Positions 10,435 through 22,055 of a stretch of DNA of 64,000 nt are shown here, piece by piece. Both the position numbers and the translations under genes were made by a program. The notes under the pieces are model-generated. The model was not told where the DNA came from and searched no databases. It was given only the letters and a program-made list of their open reading frames with translations. Source of the DNA: Argentina anserina (Eukaryota; Streptophyta; Magnoliopsida; Rosales; Rosaceae). Numbering within the stretch: the stretch's first letter is position 1; every line of letters begins with the position of its first letter. The stretch covers positions 10,745,001 to 10,809,000 of the forward strand of contig NC_065874.1 in NCBI RefSeq assembly GCF_933775445.1. Reading direction: 5' to 3'.

Positions 10435-12681
10435 CAAGGAATAAAATATTGGTGAGAATGGAAATATTGAGGATCCGAAAATCGGAAATTTCGATGGAAA
10501 TTTCGGGGAAATTTCGATTTTAAAAAATAATTAAGTAAATTTATGGAAATTTATATAAAAACATGGAAATTTTGAATGAAACTTTGCGAAATATTTATTT
10601 GATCAATTATCTACTATATGTCATAAGAAATTATTATATAACTATTTATTTATAGTGAATTATAGTAATTTGAGGTGAAATAATCGTCGAACATTATTAA
10701 AAATATACTTGATATATATATATATATATATTTACCTAAAGGGAGGCTAGCTCATCACGCCTTATTTACATATGATATATTAAACATGAAATTACATAAG
10801 TGATTTAGAATCACATAAAGGATCTATGAGGTACAAAATTTTCACTATCTTCATCATGTCTTTGAGTAAAATCTTGAGTATCTTGTGAAGAATAGTCATT
10901 AAATGATACCTCATATTTCTAATTTTGCATATGCTGACTTATATGCCAACCATAGACCATAAGAGTCGTGAGTGATTAACTGTGGGTTATGGTACTGATA
11001 GTTCCCGTTTGGATCAAGCATTTCTCGACTTTGACCATAACCATAGCTTTGTGAAGATTGTGCATCAGATTGTGTCCATATGTAAACACTTGATGGACAC
11101 AATCTGATTAGAGAATAAATATGGTGGATAAGACATGTTGAATTTCCCTCATAAGGGTAAGGTCCATCATTACTTTCTCCTAGACCAAAGGGGTTCGATT
11201 CCCTTCAACAACTAGTTCGGTTTTATTTCAATTTTAGATGAATGTTGAGACATGGAATGCAATATATAATAAAAAAAGTCATATATAACAATAAGTTGGT
11301 GTAGTAGAATTGAACTTTGTGCTTGTAAAATGATGGATCAGAGGTTTGATTCTCCTAACCAGTGATTTTTTATTTTATTTGAAGTTGGCTTGACACATGG
11401 CGATATTATGAATTTATCGGGAAATTTCGAAAGTTTCCGGACAAGGACTAAAATATCCATAATTTCCTCGATATTTCCACGAAACTTTCCATTTTTCGGC
11501 ATATGGATATATCTGTTACATACCAAACATTTTTCGATGGAAATTTTCGAAATTTCCCGATATATCCGGAAACTTTCGAAATTTCCCGATAAATTCATAA
11601 TATCGCCACGTGTCAAGCCAACTTCAAATAAAATAAAAAATCACTGGTTAGGAGAATCAAACCTCTGATCTATCATTTTACAAGCACAAAGTTATAGTCA
11701 ATTCTACTACACCAACTTATTGTTATATATGACTTTTTTTTATTATATATTGCATTCCATGTCTCAACATTAATCTAAAATTGAAATAAAACCGAACTAG
11801 TTGTTGAAGGGAATCGAACCCCTTTGGTCTAGGAGAAAGTAATGATGGACCTTACCCTTATGAGGGAAATTCAACATGTCTTATCCACCATATTTATTAT
11901 CTAATTAGATGCAATCAAGTGTTTACATATGGACACAATCTGATGCACAATCTTCACAAAGCTATGGTTATGGTCAAAGTCGAGAAATGCTTGATCCAAA
12001 CGGGAACTATCAGTACCATAACCCACAATTAATCACTCACGACTCCTATGGTCTATGGTTGACATATAAGTCAGCATATGCAAAATTAGAAATATGAGGT
12101 ATCATTTAATGACTATTCTTCACAAGATACTCAAGATTTTACTCAAAGACATGATGAAGATAGTGAAAATTTTGTATCTCATAGATCTTTTATGTGATTC
12201 TAAATCACTTATGTAATTTCATGTTTAATATATCATATGTAAATAAGGCGTGATGAGCTAGCCTCCCTTTAGATAAATATATATATATATATATATCAAG
12301 TATATTTTTAATAATGTTCGACGATTATTTCACCTCAAATTACTATAATTCACTATAAATAAATAGTTATATAATAATTTCTTATGACATATAGTAGATA
12401 ATTGATCAAATAAATATTTCTCAAAGTTTCATTCAAAATTTCCATGTTTTTATATAAATTTCCATAAATTTACTTAATTATTTTTTAAAATCGAAATTTC
12501 CGATTTTCGGATCCTCAATATTTCAGTTCTCGCCGATATTTTATTCCTTGTTTCCGGATATATCGGGAAATTTCGAAAATTTCCATCGAAAAATGTTTGG
12601 TATGTAACAGATATATCCATATGCCGAAAAATGGAAAGTTTCGCGGAAATATCGAGGAAATTATGGATATTTTAGTCCTTG
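10435..12681 (-). mobile_element. hAT-like non-autonomous element (about 1.13 kb, minus orientation) split by a second copy of itself
   Basis: The ends are inverted (CAAGGA at the left, TCCTTG at the right) and are flanked by an 8-bp target duplication GTTTCAAC (10427-10434 and 12682-12689). Removing the inner insertion (11442-12550 plus one 8-bp TSD) leaves about 1130 bp, matching the lone copy at 55902-57017. An 8-bp TSD fits the hAT superfamily. No transposase is present. It carries a degraded coding-like stretch at 10911-11102 on the minus strand that is also present in the other copies. Confidence 0.85.
11442..12550 (+). mobile_element. hAT-like non-autonomous element, complete inner copy (plus orientation)
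   Basis: The copy starts CAAGGACTAAAATAT and ends TTTTATTCCTTG. It is 1109 bp long and is flanked by the 8-bp duplication TTTCCGGA (11434-11441 and 12551-12558), which is sequence of the outer element. This shows insertion of one family member into another in the opposite orientation. Subterminal regions are rich in GAAATTTCG and GATATATCGG-like words. The coding-like stretch 11909-12097 (SYGYGQSREMLDPNGNYQY) has stops on both sides. Two tRNA T-arm/B-box-like words are present (GGTTCGATTCCC and GGTTTGATTCTCC, on the minus strand of this copy). Confidence 0.87.
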
Positions 12682-13626
12682 GTTTCAACAACCCATCAGC
12701 CATAATGAAAAGAAAACTTGCGGAAACGTAACGCTATTCAAAGTGAAAAATGCGATTTATCAAAATTACCAAGTTCATAAAATTCAACGAATTCATACAA
12801 ATTGAACTCGAAAACTTGGGTTATTACAAACGCGTTTCCAAAAAAATGTGTTTTTGAAATGCGGTGGAAACGCGAGTTTCCGATAAAGTAAGGTTTTTTA
12901 TGTTTTTTTTTCTAAAAAAAAAAATGAAAGGCTAGACCTACTTTCGACTAGTCAAATGACTCATTTCAACATATTTTCGACCTCCCGCTGAGTCGCCGAC
13001 CCTCCCTCCCTCCCTCCCTCCCTCATTCTTGTTGATACTTAGATCTCTCATTATATTTGTGTTATTTTGAATGTAGAACGCTAAGTTATTTAAGTTATTT
13101 GAGACTTTGAGTTACTTAAACTAAAAATCTGTTATTATGTTTATTTTTTTGTATAATTTATATTTCCAAAACGTACCCGTTTTCTAAAAAAATTGAAAAA
13201 AACGCTTCCGCGTTTCCAAACGTTTCACTTCCGCATACCTATATCCGATTCCGTGCAGCCTAGATCACAACCGAATAAACAGAACCCGCCAACTATACTT
13301 GAGATTGGATCAGTTTCAACAACTCATCAGCCATAATGAAAAGAAAACTTTAAGACTCGAAAACTCTAAGCATGAGAGGTATACACATTAGATAATTCCT
13401 AATCACATTTCAATTTTACAAAAAAATAACTTTCCGAAATATTACGAATCTCACCACTCCTCACGTCTCTATAGCTGACTGTATGTTTCCCTCTGTCTAA
13501 AAATTATCATAATATCCCAAATGGGTCTATCTGCTCCAGCCAGGCAAGCTCTCTCTCTTTCTCTCTTCACTTCTTCCTCGTCAACTCCATTTCTCACTCT
13601 CTCCAATCCTCATTGAAACTGAAATT

Positions 13627-16600
13627 GTGTTCCCATGTACTTGCAGTGTGTGCAGCAGCTCTCTGGGATGGAAGTCTTCGAGCTTAGGAGCCTCTACTCA
13701 TCTCACCCCCTTCTCTGTTTCGTCTACAACAAAGTACCCACAAAAGAAAGCTTCTTCTGTAACTTGCTCTTCTTCCTCTTCATCCTCTGGTATGACCCAA
13801 TTCCCATAAAGACTGCTTCTTTGTTTCTTTCTTTCAAGTTTGTGTTTTTGGTTCTCTGTGCATAATTTGTGTCGGATTGAAATGGGGTGATCCACATTTG
13901 CATTTTTCGTTTTGTCTTATGGCGGCCACGTTTTCATGAGATCAGTTTTGATTCTGTTGTGTAATGAATAATTCTTGCTGTTCAGTTTGTGATATGTGCT
14001 TGAAATTTGTCCTGCAAAATGCAATCATGAATCATCAATTGCAAAATGTATTGACTTGAGGATAAGTTTTTAGAGGATAGTTTAGGACCGAGTGGAGAAA
14101 ATGATCACAGAATAGGTTCCTGTTCATGATTCATGTATGCTTGTTGTTGCCCTGATTGTGTCTAACATCATACCACAAAATGCTTTACACTTCTAATAAA
14201 CTTGACTAATTACTAGGTCATGTCCTGGAATTGTATGAGTGTGACTACATTTTGAAAAAGCGTGGTAGTACAGTGGGAAAACATCGTTGGGGGGAATGCA
14301 GTGGTATTAGTAAATCTCTGGGGGCCTGAGGGGATTATCTGTTCCCTGATTGTGTCTAACAATATAGCACAAAATTCTTTATAATACCTTTGGATGAGTT
14401 TGTATATGTTTATTGTATACAATTTTCTGCCTTGGATCTTACCAGAATGTGGTGGGATTAATTGTTTTCTAAATTTATTTACTTTTTTTTTTTTCATATC
14501 ATGAGCTTGAGCATACTTAAGTAAGGATATTCATAAAAGCAATATCATGAAACAGAGAAATTTGGAGAAGAAGATAGAAAAATGTATAAAAAGCCATTAT
14601 TCAAAGTCTGTAAAATGCCCGGTAGTTGTTGACCATTACACCTCTTACCTCCACTTATTCCTCCATTGCTAGTTCCAGTACCACAAAATCTTTGCATTCC
14701 TGGCCTCTTGTTGGTGCCACTAGCATCTTTTCCCTTCTTTTTTTTATCCCTTACTCCATGAAATTGAGCTTCTCCTGATTTCATTTTTTTGCACTCTCCT
14801 CTTTTCATGCCACTGCTGGGAAAAGCCTCTACGGCTTCAGCTACTAGTTCACCCAAACTATTACTCAAATTTGTCGAGGTACTGTCAAAACCATCTTCTT
14901 TCAATGTTGGCACACTTTCAGATTCTTTATTTCATACAAGGGGAATATGCATATAAAGTCTATCACCGAGTTATGCTTGCTTGACTTGTGATAAGAGCCG
15001 ACAATATGTTGCAACACACAACTTTTTGTTATTGTTGGCTCAATTATGAAATTGAGCTTGACCTTGAGATTCAAATCCACTTTATGAAAGATCACCAATA
15101 AGTTGAAGACCATTGTTTTTGTTGAAGACTGCTATTTTTCTGTTGACAAAAGCCACCATTTTGCTGAAAAATTACCACCAGCATATGCAGGATTGTGAAC
15201 TTGTGATTGTAGTTATGGAGAACCATTGAATTTTCCATTGCTCATCACGTATCCAGAGTTAGGCACTAAGTGAGATGCACCATTACCATTAGAAATAGAG
15301 GGTATGGCTTGAGAAATTGTAGAAGCATTAGGCACATTGAAAGCTGTACTTGATATCACATTGTTCCATTGTAGTCCGAACTCTGTAGTGAAGCTAAGAG
15401 ATGGAGCATTGTATTGACTCACAATAGAAGCGGCAGGGTGGATAGTGTGAACAAAAAGAGGAATATTAGGAATCATAGGATTAGTTACAACTCTAGGCAT
15501 CAAACAAATATTAGGTGCAGCAATTTGTGAAGTCGATGACACTAAATTTCTGCCAACATCAGCCAATGGATCCTTTCATCGACAACAACAAAATGTATAT
15601 CGTTGTTGTAGAGGGCAGGTGTTGTTGTTTCCACTAATCCATTTGCATTAGTGGCCTCTTCTTTCAAGAATTCTTTCATTAGTTAGAATTGACAATAGAG
15701 TAGACCCTGCTCTTCTAGCGTCTTTGGTCATTTGCCTCTTTTAATTCTTCTTGTTGGCAGATTGGGTTGGCAGATTGGTCGTAAGTAACTGCAGGCTCTT
15801 GTTTACTAAGTTTTTGTAGATAATATCTACTGTTGAATTGTCCTGTTTGATTAATTTTAGCAACTTATTATGTTTTAGTTCACTTTTTATTTTTAAAAAG
15901 ATCTTCCAACTTTTGAAATTTCATGTCCAACTCTAGATCCACTCTTGGTTAAGGCTGCAAGAGGAGATGCTGTTAGTCGACCTCCAGCATGGATGATGCG
16001 CCAAGCAGGAAGGTATATGGCTGTTTACAGAAAGCTTGCTGAGAAATACCCATCCTTCAGAGAGAGGTCAGAGACAACTGATCTCATTGTGGAAATTTCT
16101 TTGCAGCCTTGGGAAGCTTTCCGCCCTGATGGAGTGATTATATTCTCTGACATACTTACACCTCTACCTGCATTCGGTGTCCCATTTGACATAGAAGATG
16201 TTAGAGGTCCTGTGATACAGTCACCAATTACTTCTGAAGAGGGCTTGAAGTCTTTGCATCCAATTGACTTGGAGAAACTTCACTTTGTGGGAGAATCTTT
16301 GAAGATATTACGGCGGGAGGTAAGTATACTACAGTCATATGCTTGTGAAAGAAGTGCAACTATACTAACATGAGATCCACTTTTACTTGATGATTACTTT
16401 TGTATCAGTCTTCGTGTATTGGCTCTTCTCAGTTGTGCTTTTTCATTCAGGTTGGTGGGAATGCTGCTATTTTGGGGTTTGTAGGGGCGCCGTGGACAAT
16501 TGCCACGTATATAGTGGAAGGGGCCTCAACTTCCACATATACAACCATAAAGAGCATGTGCCATACAGCACCACATGTATTGAGGGCTCTGCTTTCTCAT

Positions 16601-18420
16601 TTAACACAGGCAATAACAGACTATATTGTTTTCCAAGTAGACGCAGGGGCTCATTGCATACAAATATTTGATTCATGGGGTGGGCAATTACCACCAGCCA
16701 TGTGGGAAAGCTGGTCAAAACCTTATATTGAAGAGGTGAGTGGGCACCTGAATAAGAAAAATATGGTTATTAAGTGTCATATATATGCTTTAATGAAGGA
16801 ATATGTTCTACCACATGTATGTTACATAATACAAAAAACACCTGCATATGTCATGAGGCTATACTGTGCTGTATGTGCGTGCATGCATGTTCATATGTAT
16901 ACTCTTGGCTGTGGAATCGATACCATGTATCTGGGAAAAGCAGCTGTTTTCTTCTGTGGACTCCGCATCACGTTTTCCCTAATTCGGTCGTCCATCATAT
17001 TGTTATTCTATTTGCCCCTCGTTGTTTACTTATCAGTAGGATTTTATAAAGCAATAAATCTTGGGGGCATGGGGCCTAATCAATATAATGAATCTTTTTC
17101 TTTCTTTTATCAGTTTATGGCATACCAGAATATGACATCTTACATTAAAAAAAATTATGAAACTATATTTTCAGTTTTTGAGTGAGGACAGATTTCCATG
17201 TTTCTATTCAAGCTTCTTCTGTCCTAGATGTTAACACATCTTGTTGTACATGGTGTACGCTTACAGTTTATAACTTTATACTTGTTAGGACTTGATTATA
17301 TGAAGTATCAGTTGCTTTATCATTGCAGTCTTTTCTGTTTCATTTTGATTTTTTTATTAAGAACCCCTTCTTTTTCATTTTGTTCATGGCTAAGTTTTTT
17401 GAATTGCAGATTGTGAGTTCTGTACGGAAAACATGCCCAGAAACACCACTTGTTCTCTACATTAATGGGAACGGTGGCCTCCTGGAGCGTATGAAAGGAG
17501 TTGGAGTCGATGTGATTGGGCTTGACTGGACAGTGGACATGGCAGATGGTAGAAAACGGTTGGGTAATGAAATCAGTGTGCAGGGAAATGTGGACCCTGC
17601 TTACTTATTTTCCCCTCTTCCGACATTGACTGAAGAAATTCAAAGGTTGGTAGCGGAAAGTTTTCTGAATCTTGATCTTCCTTGCTATGAACTCAATTGT
17701 TTTGACTCAATAATAGGAAATCACCTAATCGAGATTATAGGATTTCTCTGACTACTTACTTTTTAACCAAAAGTTGGGAGGTAATTAGCCATTAACAGGT
17801 GAAAGGGTAGTGGAATGCTGCTAGCAGGATCTATATCATTGTAATTTATTGGCAATCACCTAATCATATCATTGTTAAGATTTGAAGTTTTCTCGTCCAT
17901 CCTAGGATGTTTAAATTCTAATCAGCAATGCTATTAATCTATAACAATTCATTGCTTGCTGCTGGCAGTTTCGGCTTATCCCAAACATCTGCTAGCTCAG
18001 ATTTTCAGTAAACATAAATATTTTCCTCAACAGATTGCAGTTTAAGTTTTTGCGATACTAAAACAATTCATTGCTTAGCTCCTTGCAATTTCAGCTTATC
18101 CCAAATATCTGCTAGCTCAGACCATCAGTAATTATAGATGTTCCTCAACAGATTGCTATCTCTTCATGGATAGAAAAGAGATTTTGTGGTTTTTAATATA
18201 GTCATGTATTTTCTGTTGCTATCTCTTCAATTCCTAAACTGACACAAATATATGCAGGGTGGTGAGGTCTGCAGGACCAAGAGGACACATCCTCAATCTA
18301 GGGCATGGTGTCCTTCAACGGACACCAGAAGAAGCTGTTAAACATTTCTTTGAAGTGGCAAGAAGCTTGAATTATGATACGTTTCTTCAAACACAACCAC
18401 AAAAGGAATTGGTAGCATAG
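13627..18420 (+). CDS. HEME2: Uroporphyrinogen decarboxylase, plastid (HEME2 type), 5 exons
   Basis: Catalyses the four decarboxylations of uroporphyrinogen III to coproporphyrinogen III in tetrapyrrole (chlorophyll/haem) synthesis in the plastid stroma. Exons: 13627-13789 (transit peptide, Ser-rich), 15937-16319, 16451-16735, 17410-17645, 18258-18420, in frame throughout, 409 codons plus TAG. Both family signatures are visible: [13 protein letters not shown] at the start of exon 2 and [16 protein letters not shown] in exon 3; exon 4 has [12 protein letters not shown], and exon 5 has HILNLGHGV. The sequence is closer to Arabidopsis HEME2 than to HEME1 as I remember them. The exon-1 frame has no ATG: the first codon of the open stretch is GTG at 13627. 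An alternative is the ATG at 13521 joined by a very short intron (13580-13646), which keeps frame; transcript data would decide. Intron 1 is long (2.1 kb) and holds antisense coding-like remnants. Confidence 0.9.
14545..15720 (-). other. Antisense coding-like remnant inside UROD intron 1
   Basis: Three minus-strand open stretches (15213-15566, 14901-15113, 14545-14913) lie in order with frame changes, and coding-like sequence extends upstream to about 15720. Translations are of protein-like composition (Asn/Ser/Pro-rich at the 5' end, Lys/Gly-rich at the 3' end) but I recognise no domain. It may be a decayed retroelement gag-type piece or a captured gene fragment. Confidence 0.35.
17945..18160 (+). 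repeat. Two-copy tandem duplication (period 119 bp) in UROD intron 4
   Basis: Copies start at 17945 and 18064 with the shared words CAATTCATTGCTT, GCTTATCCCAAA, TCTGCTAGCTCAGA and CCTCAACAGATTGC. Identity is high but not perfect, so the duplication is not very recent. It is intronic and has no evident function. Confidence 0.8.
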
Positions 18421-20120
18421 CAACACAGTTTTGTCGTGCAACTTCCGGAGTCTACCTTCATATTCTGCTAGCATCATGCATGTATCTGTTTTGTAGATGT
18501 ATTCCTAGGAGAGCCATATTGCTCTGAGCGCTTGAGGGTGAGCCTTTTTTTGACAAAAATTACTAAATTTATTGAATTCCACCTTGCTGTACCATAAAAT
18601 CCTTGCTTTGATTAATTGGTATCTTATTCTTGTGTTAGGATTACATTAACAATAATGGGATTCAAATTTAAAGTGATAGTGAGTTGTCGCACTTTATTAA
18701 TGTTGTCAATTTGCAAAAGAGATCTGATGTGTTTGTGTTGTGGTCCAAGATTAACCTGTTTGGATTATGACCTTTGTTGGAGGTCTGCGTATCTGCATAG
18801 ATTTTCATCATTTTCCACTCTCTTTGTGTCGCTTTGTTTTCGTATCGAGTGATCTGATGTAAGCTCTGGCATCACTGTATGCATGTATTGTGACTCTATA
18901 AAGCATTATATTGGCAACCACAATTCCAGCATTCATTCAAATTCAAACACATGCTGTAAAAAACAACGTTTTAACCGAACGATAATTACTGTCAATGCAG
19001 GCAAAAATAATCTTTCGTAAATGGGGTTAGACTCAAAGTACCAGAAAATATTTTTTCCTAAACTTAATAGGCTTCCGGTCTGCGGACTCAAACAAACAAA
19101 TTTCTCAAGAGTGTAAAATTGACTCTAGAGATTAAGCTCGGACGTCTTAGAACCATGCAGCATATAACTACTGCAGCCAAAACAACATTACTGCATTGTG
19201 CATATATCAATTTTTTGATGCATTGAATTTTATAGAATTTGTGAGGTTTTTTTTTACCGTAAATGACTTGGAAAAATTTAGAGTGACGACGAAGTACAGT
19301 GTTAAGAATTTTCATGACGCATCTCTTGGAACGTCAATGTACAGAGTGCATGGTAGAGATTTTGATATGGCTCAATTAATTTGTTTCATGCGGAATGCAG
19401 TTGGGATTGGAATTATTAATTGGATGTGATTGTCGACCGACATCGCATCTTCAAAAACAAGGTTCCCTTGTATATAGCTATAGCTAATCCTTCTATATAT
19501 TGTCGATCATTTTCTTCTCGCCGACAATGGTGAACAGCTAATTAGCACTCGTTTGATATTCTTATGAGCTTATCGTGTTATTATCCAGTTTGAATTTCGA
19601 AGGTTAACTGGGGTACGTTCGGATGAACTACTTAGGAAAATATATATTTATCTCCTCAACGTACCCTAAACAATTACGTAGAAAGGTAGAATCCAATCTG
19701 CTAGCTAGTGAATAGTACATGCAACATGCTTGCACTAATTGTTTGTTTAGCCAAGTAAAACTCCATCAATCTAACATTTTAAGCTTATTAAGAGCAGCTC
19801 GAAAATGATTCATTACAGAATATTGTCGGAGACATGATCAATATGAACAACCATCACATATAAGGGAAATTATTATATATTCTCACGTGACGTAACTCAT
19901 TAATGTTATTAGTCCATTTTTTTAGTGTGATTGCTTATGATTGGTTCTTATATGTAAATAACATTTTGTCATTTTCACCGCGTGCATATTAATTATACCA
20001 TGACGTAATATGATTAGCTGGGTACACTACATGACAGTGTCACATGGTGTGGTGGGTACATAAAATCTTGCAATTGTTGATATGTGGATTGTGCATTGCT
20101 AGGGAGTCATAATATGAGGC
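18421..20120. other. Intergenic between UROD and the TIR element
   Basis: The first few hundred bases are the probable UROD 3' UTR. After that the DNA is AT-rich and I see no supported gene on either strand. Confidence 0.5.
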
Positions 20121-20898
20121 CAGATTCAGCGCCAATCCTATGTGGCATGCTACATAACATTGTCACGTCAATAATTAAAATAGTCATAAAATGTCATTTT
20201 TAATAAAAAGACAATCATATCCCTGTTTAATATTAGTTCATTATGATTATTAAATTAAAAAAAAATTCATTTGATAAAAAAAGAAATATTTTCATAGACA
20301 AAATTCAGATACCATATTTAGTAAATAGAAATTACATTCCAGACGATTTAGTTACCTTATTACATTTATTTAAAAATTATTTTAGGATATTTGTTCAAAA
20401 AGTTATAGTGATGAAAACAAGATTATTATCTTATGACAATTTATTAGATTTTATGGGACCGGTAAGGTAACAAATCATTTTTTCCATGTATATATTATAT
20501 ATTAAGGCCATATATTAATTAAGATTAATATTGTATGTTACCATGTTTTCATCTGTGTCATATATTAATTACTTAGGACGAAATAGTTTTATTAAAATAT
20601 TTTTCACACACACATCTATATATTTCACTATCTTGAAAACATGTTTTACGCGTGCGCGCACACACACATATATATAAGCATAATTTCGTAAATATGAAAA
20701 AAATTAATTACATTTTGATAGCATTATTGTAAAGAAAAAAATAAAGGATAAAAAAAATATATCGTTTATAATAATTTAGAGCCATTTGATCAACATGGAT
20801 AAGATTGTATTTTTATTTAAAATGACATATTATAACTATTTTAATTACTGACATGACAATATTATGTGGCATGTCACATGATTGTGGCGCCGAATCTG
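20121..20898. mobile_element. Small AT-rich non-autonomous TIR element
   Basis: About 95 bp at the left end (CAGATTCAGCGCC onward) reappear inverted at the right end (finishing GGCGCCGAATCTG), with shared inner words such as ATGTGGCATG, AATTAAAATAG and ATGTCATTTT. The interior is very AT-rich and has no credible protein. I find no clean target duplication. The right end is only 2 bp from the left TIR of the Mutator-like element, so one element may have inserted beside or into the edge of the other. Confidence 0.7.
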
Positions 20899-20900
20899 AC

Positions 20901-21236
20901 GAGAAATTTTTCGGTCCTCCCGGAGGACCATTAGACAATGACATGTGGTCTGCCAAACCACTAATAAAACGCCACGTGTTGCTTTCTGACACATCACATC
21001 AGAGTAAAAAAATAAAGGCAGTAAACCCAATTAAATGGCAAAAAACATCCACTCCGTTAGCTATGTTGCTTTTTGGTTCTCCCATTAGTTATTTGTTTAG
21101 TTTATCTAGGCACTGGGGAAACCCTACATTCAGTTCTTTGTCTCACTACAAACATGAATATGACAGAAAATGATGATCACCCGGGTAAAAGCATCTTGCT
21201 CCCTTTCCTCTTTCTTTTCTTTCTCTTGACGAATAT
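20901..21236 (+). repeat. Left terminal inverted repeat of the MULE
   Basis: It pairs with 25652-25988, with only scattered substitutions and small indels by eye. It contains the short palindrome GGTCCTCCCGGAGGACC at about 20913-20929. Confidence 0.9.
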
Positions 21237-22055
21237 AGACGATTGCATGATAGGACAATTATATATATAATTGATTCTCAGTATGGATTTTGACTCTATG
21301 TGTACTTGATGTCTTGACAAAACTAGTATTAGGTTCGCTCTTTTTTCTAAAATACAATTAGGTTCCTTCTTTTGTCTCATATTGTTGCAGAATTAAAATA
21401 AACCCTATTTTATTAGCTTCACTTGTCATCTTCTATTATACATCATATTCTCATGTTGGGGTCTTCATTCGTTACTGCCTCACTGGATACTAGAGTAGAA
21501 TTCTTTATAATATTGGAATATACATCAAATACATGATCATCACCAAGCAACAACACATGATTTTCACTTCACTTGGATTGGCCTTGAGTGGTTTTACTGC
21601 ACTTTGGCTCTTCCTCAAGAAGACTTCACCTCATTTGATCTTCCTTGAGTATATTTATTTTGCACAATTTTTTTCAGCCTCAAAAGGATTAGCTTTGAGG
21701 ACATTAATTATCTAAAATTATTGATTCAGGTTTTGGATTGATATATATATATATATATAGTATATTGTAATATTATGTGTGTATATATATATATATATAA
21801 ATTAGCATTAGTACTATGGATTTTCTTGGACCGATTCCCTTTTACATGGTTATTTGATTTCATATGTCTCTTATTAATCTGTTCTCATCTTCTTTCATTA
21901 TGGATGTAGAGTAGTTCTTTACAGGTTCTTATATATATGCCAGTGGGTATGACCTTTTTAGTGGTTCACTCACTGTTGTTGTCTGTAATATGCTGACATC
22001 TTAGCTCAATTCTATATGTACACTGTGAGTTTATTATATATTTATTCATTGTCTT

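Larger units (their letters stand above)
10378..13350 (+). repeat. 87-bp direct repeat pair flanking a 544-bp block; left copy split by a transposon
   Basis: The right copy is 13264-13350 and is continuous. The left copy is 10378-10434 plus 12690-12719, interrupted by the hAT-like block at 10435-12681 and its duplicated target. The copies differ at only a few positions. Between them lies a 544-bp block (12720-13263) with several near-palindromic GCGGAAACG / CGTTTCC motifs and a short (CCCT)n run near 13005-13024. The right copy serves as an empty-site paralogue for the hAT insertion: GTTTCAAC occurs once there and twice, flanking the element, in the left copy. Confidence 0.85.

Noticed and set aside
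11338..11668. Mirror-image open frames of about 92 codons on both strands (11338-11616 and 11390-11668)
   Set aside because: They are the two arms of the nested element read in opposite directions; the translations are nearly identical because of the inverted sequence, not because of coding.
10435..12681. Single large foldback transposon with 1-kb arms
   Set aside because: The centre does not sit at the symmetry axis of equal arms, and an internal 8-bp duplication (TTTCCGGA) plus a complete inner copy with its own ends show a nested insertion instead.
20243..20470. 75-codon open frame in the small TIR element
   Set aside because: A Lys/Ile/Asn-rich product expected from very AT-rich DNA; no domain, no conserved motif.
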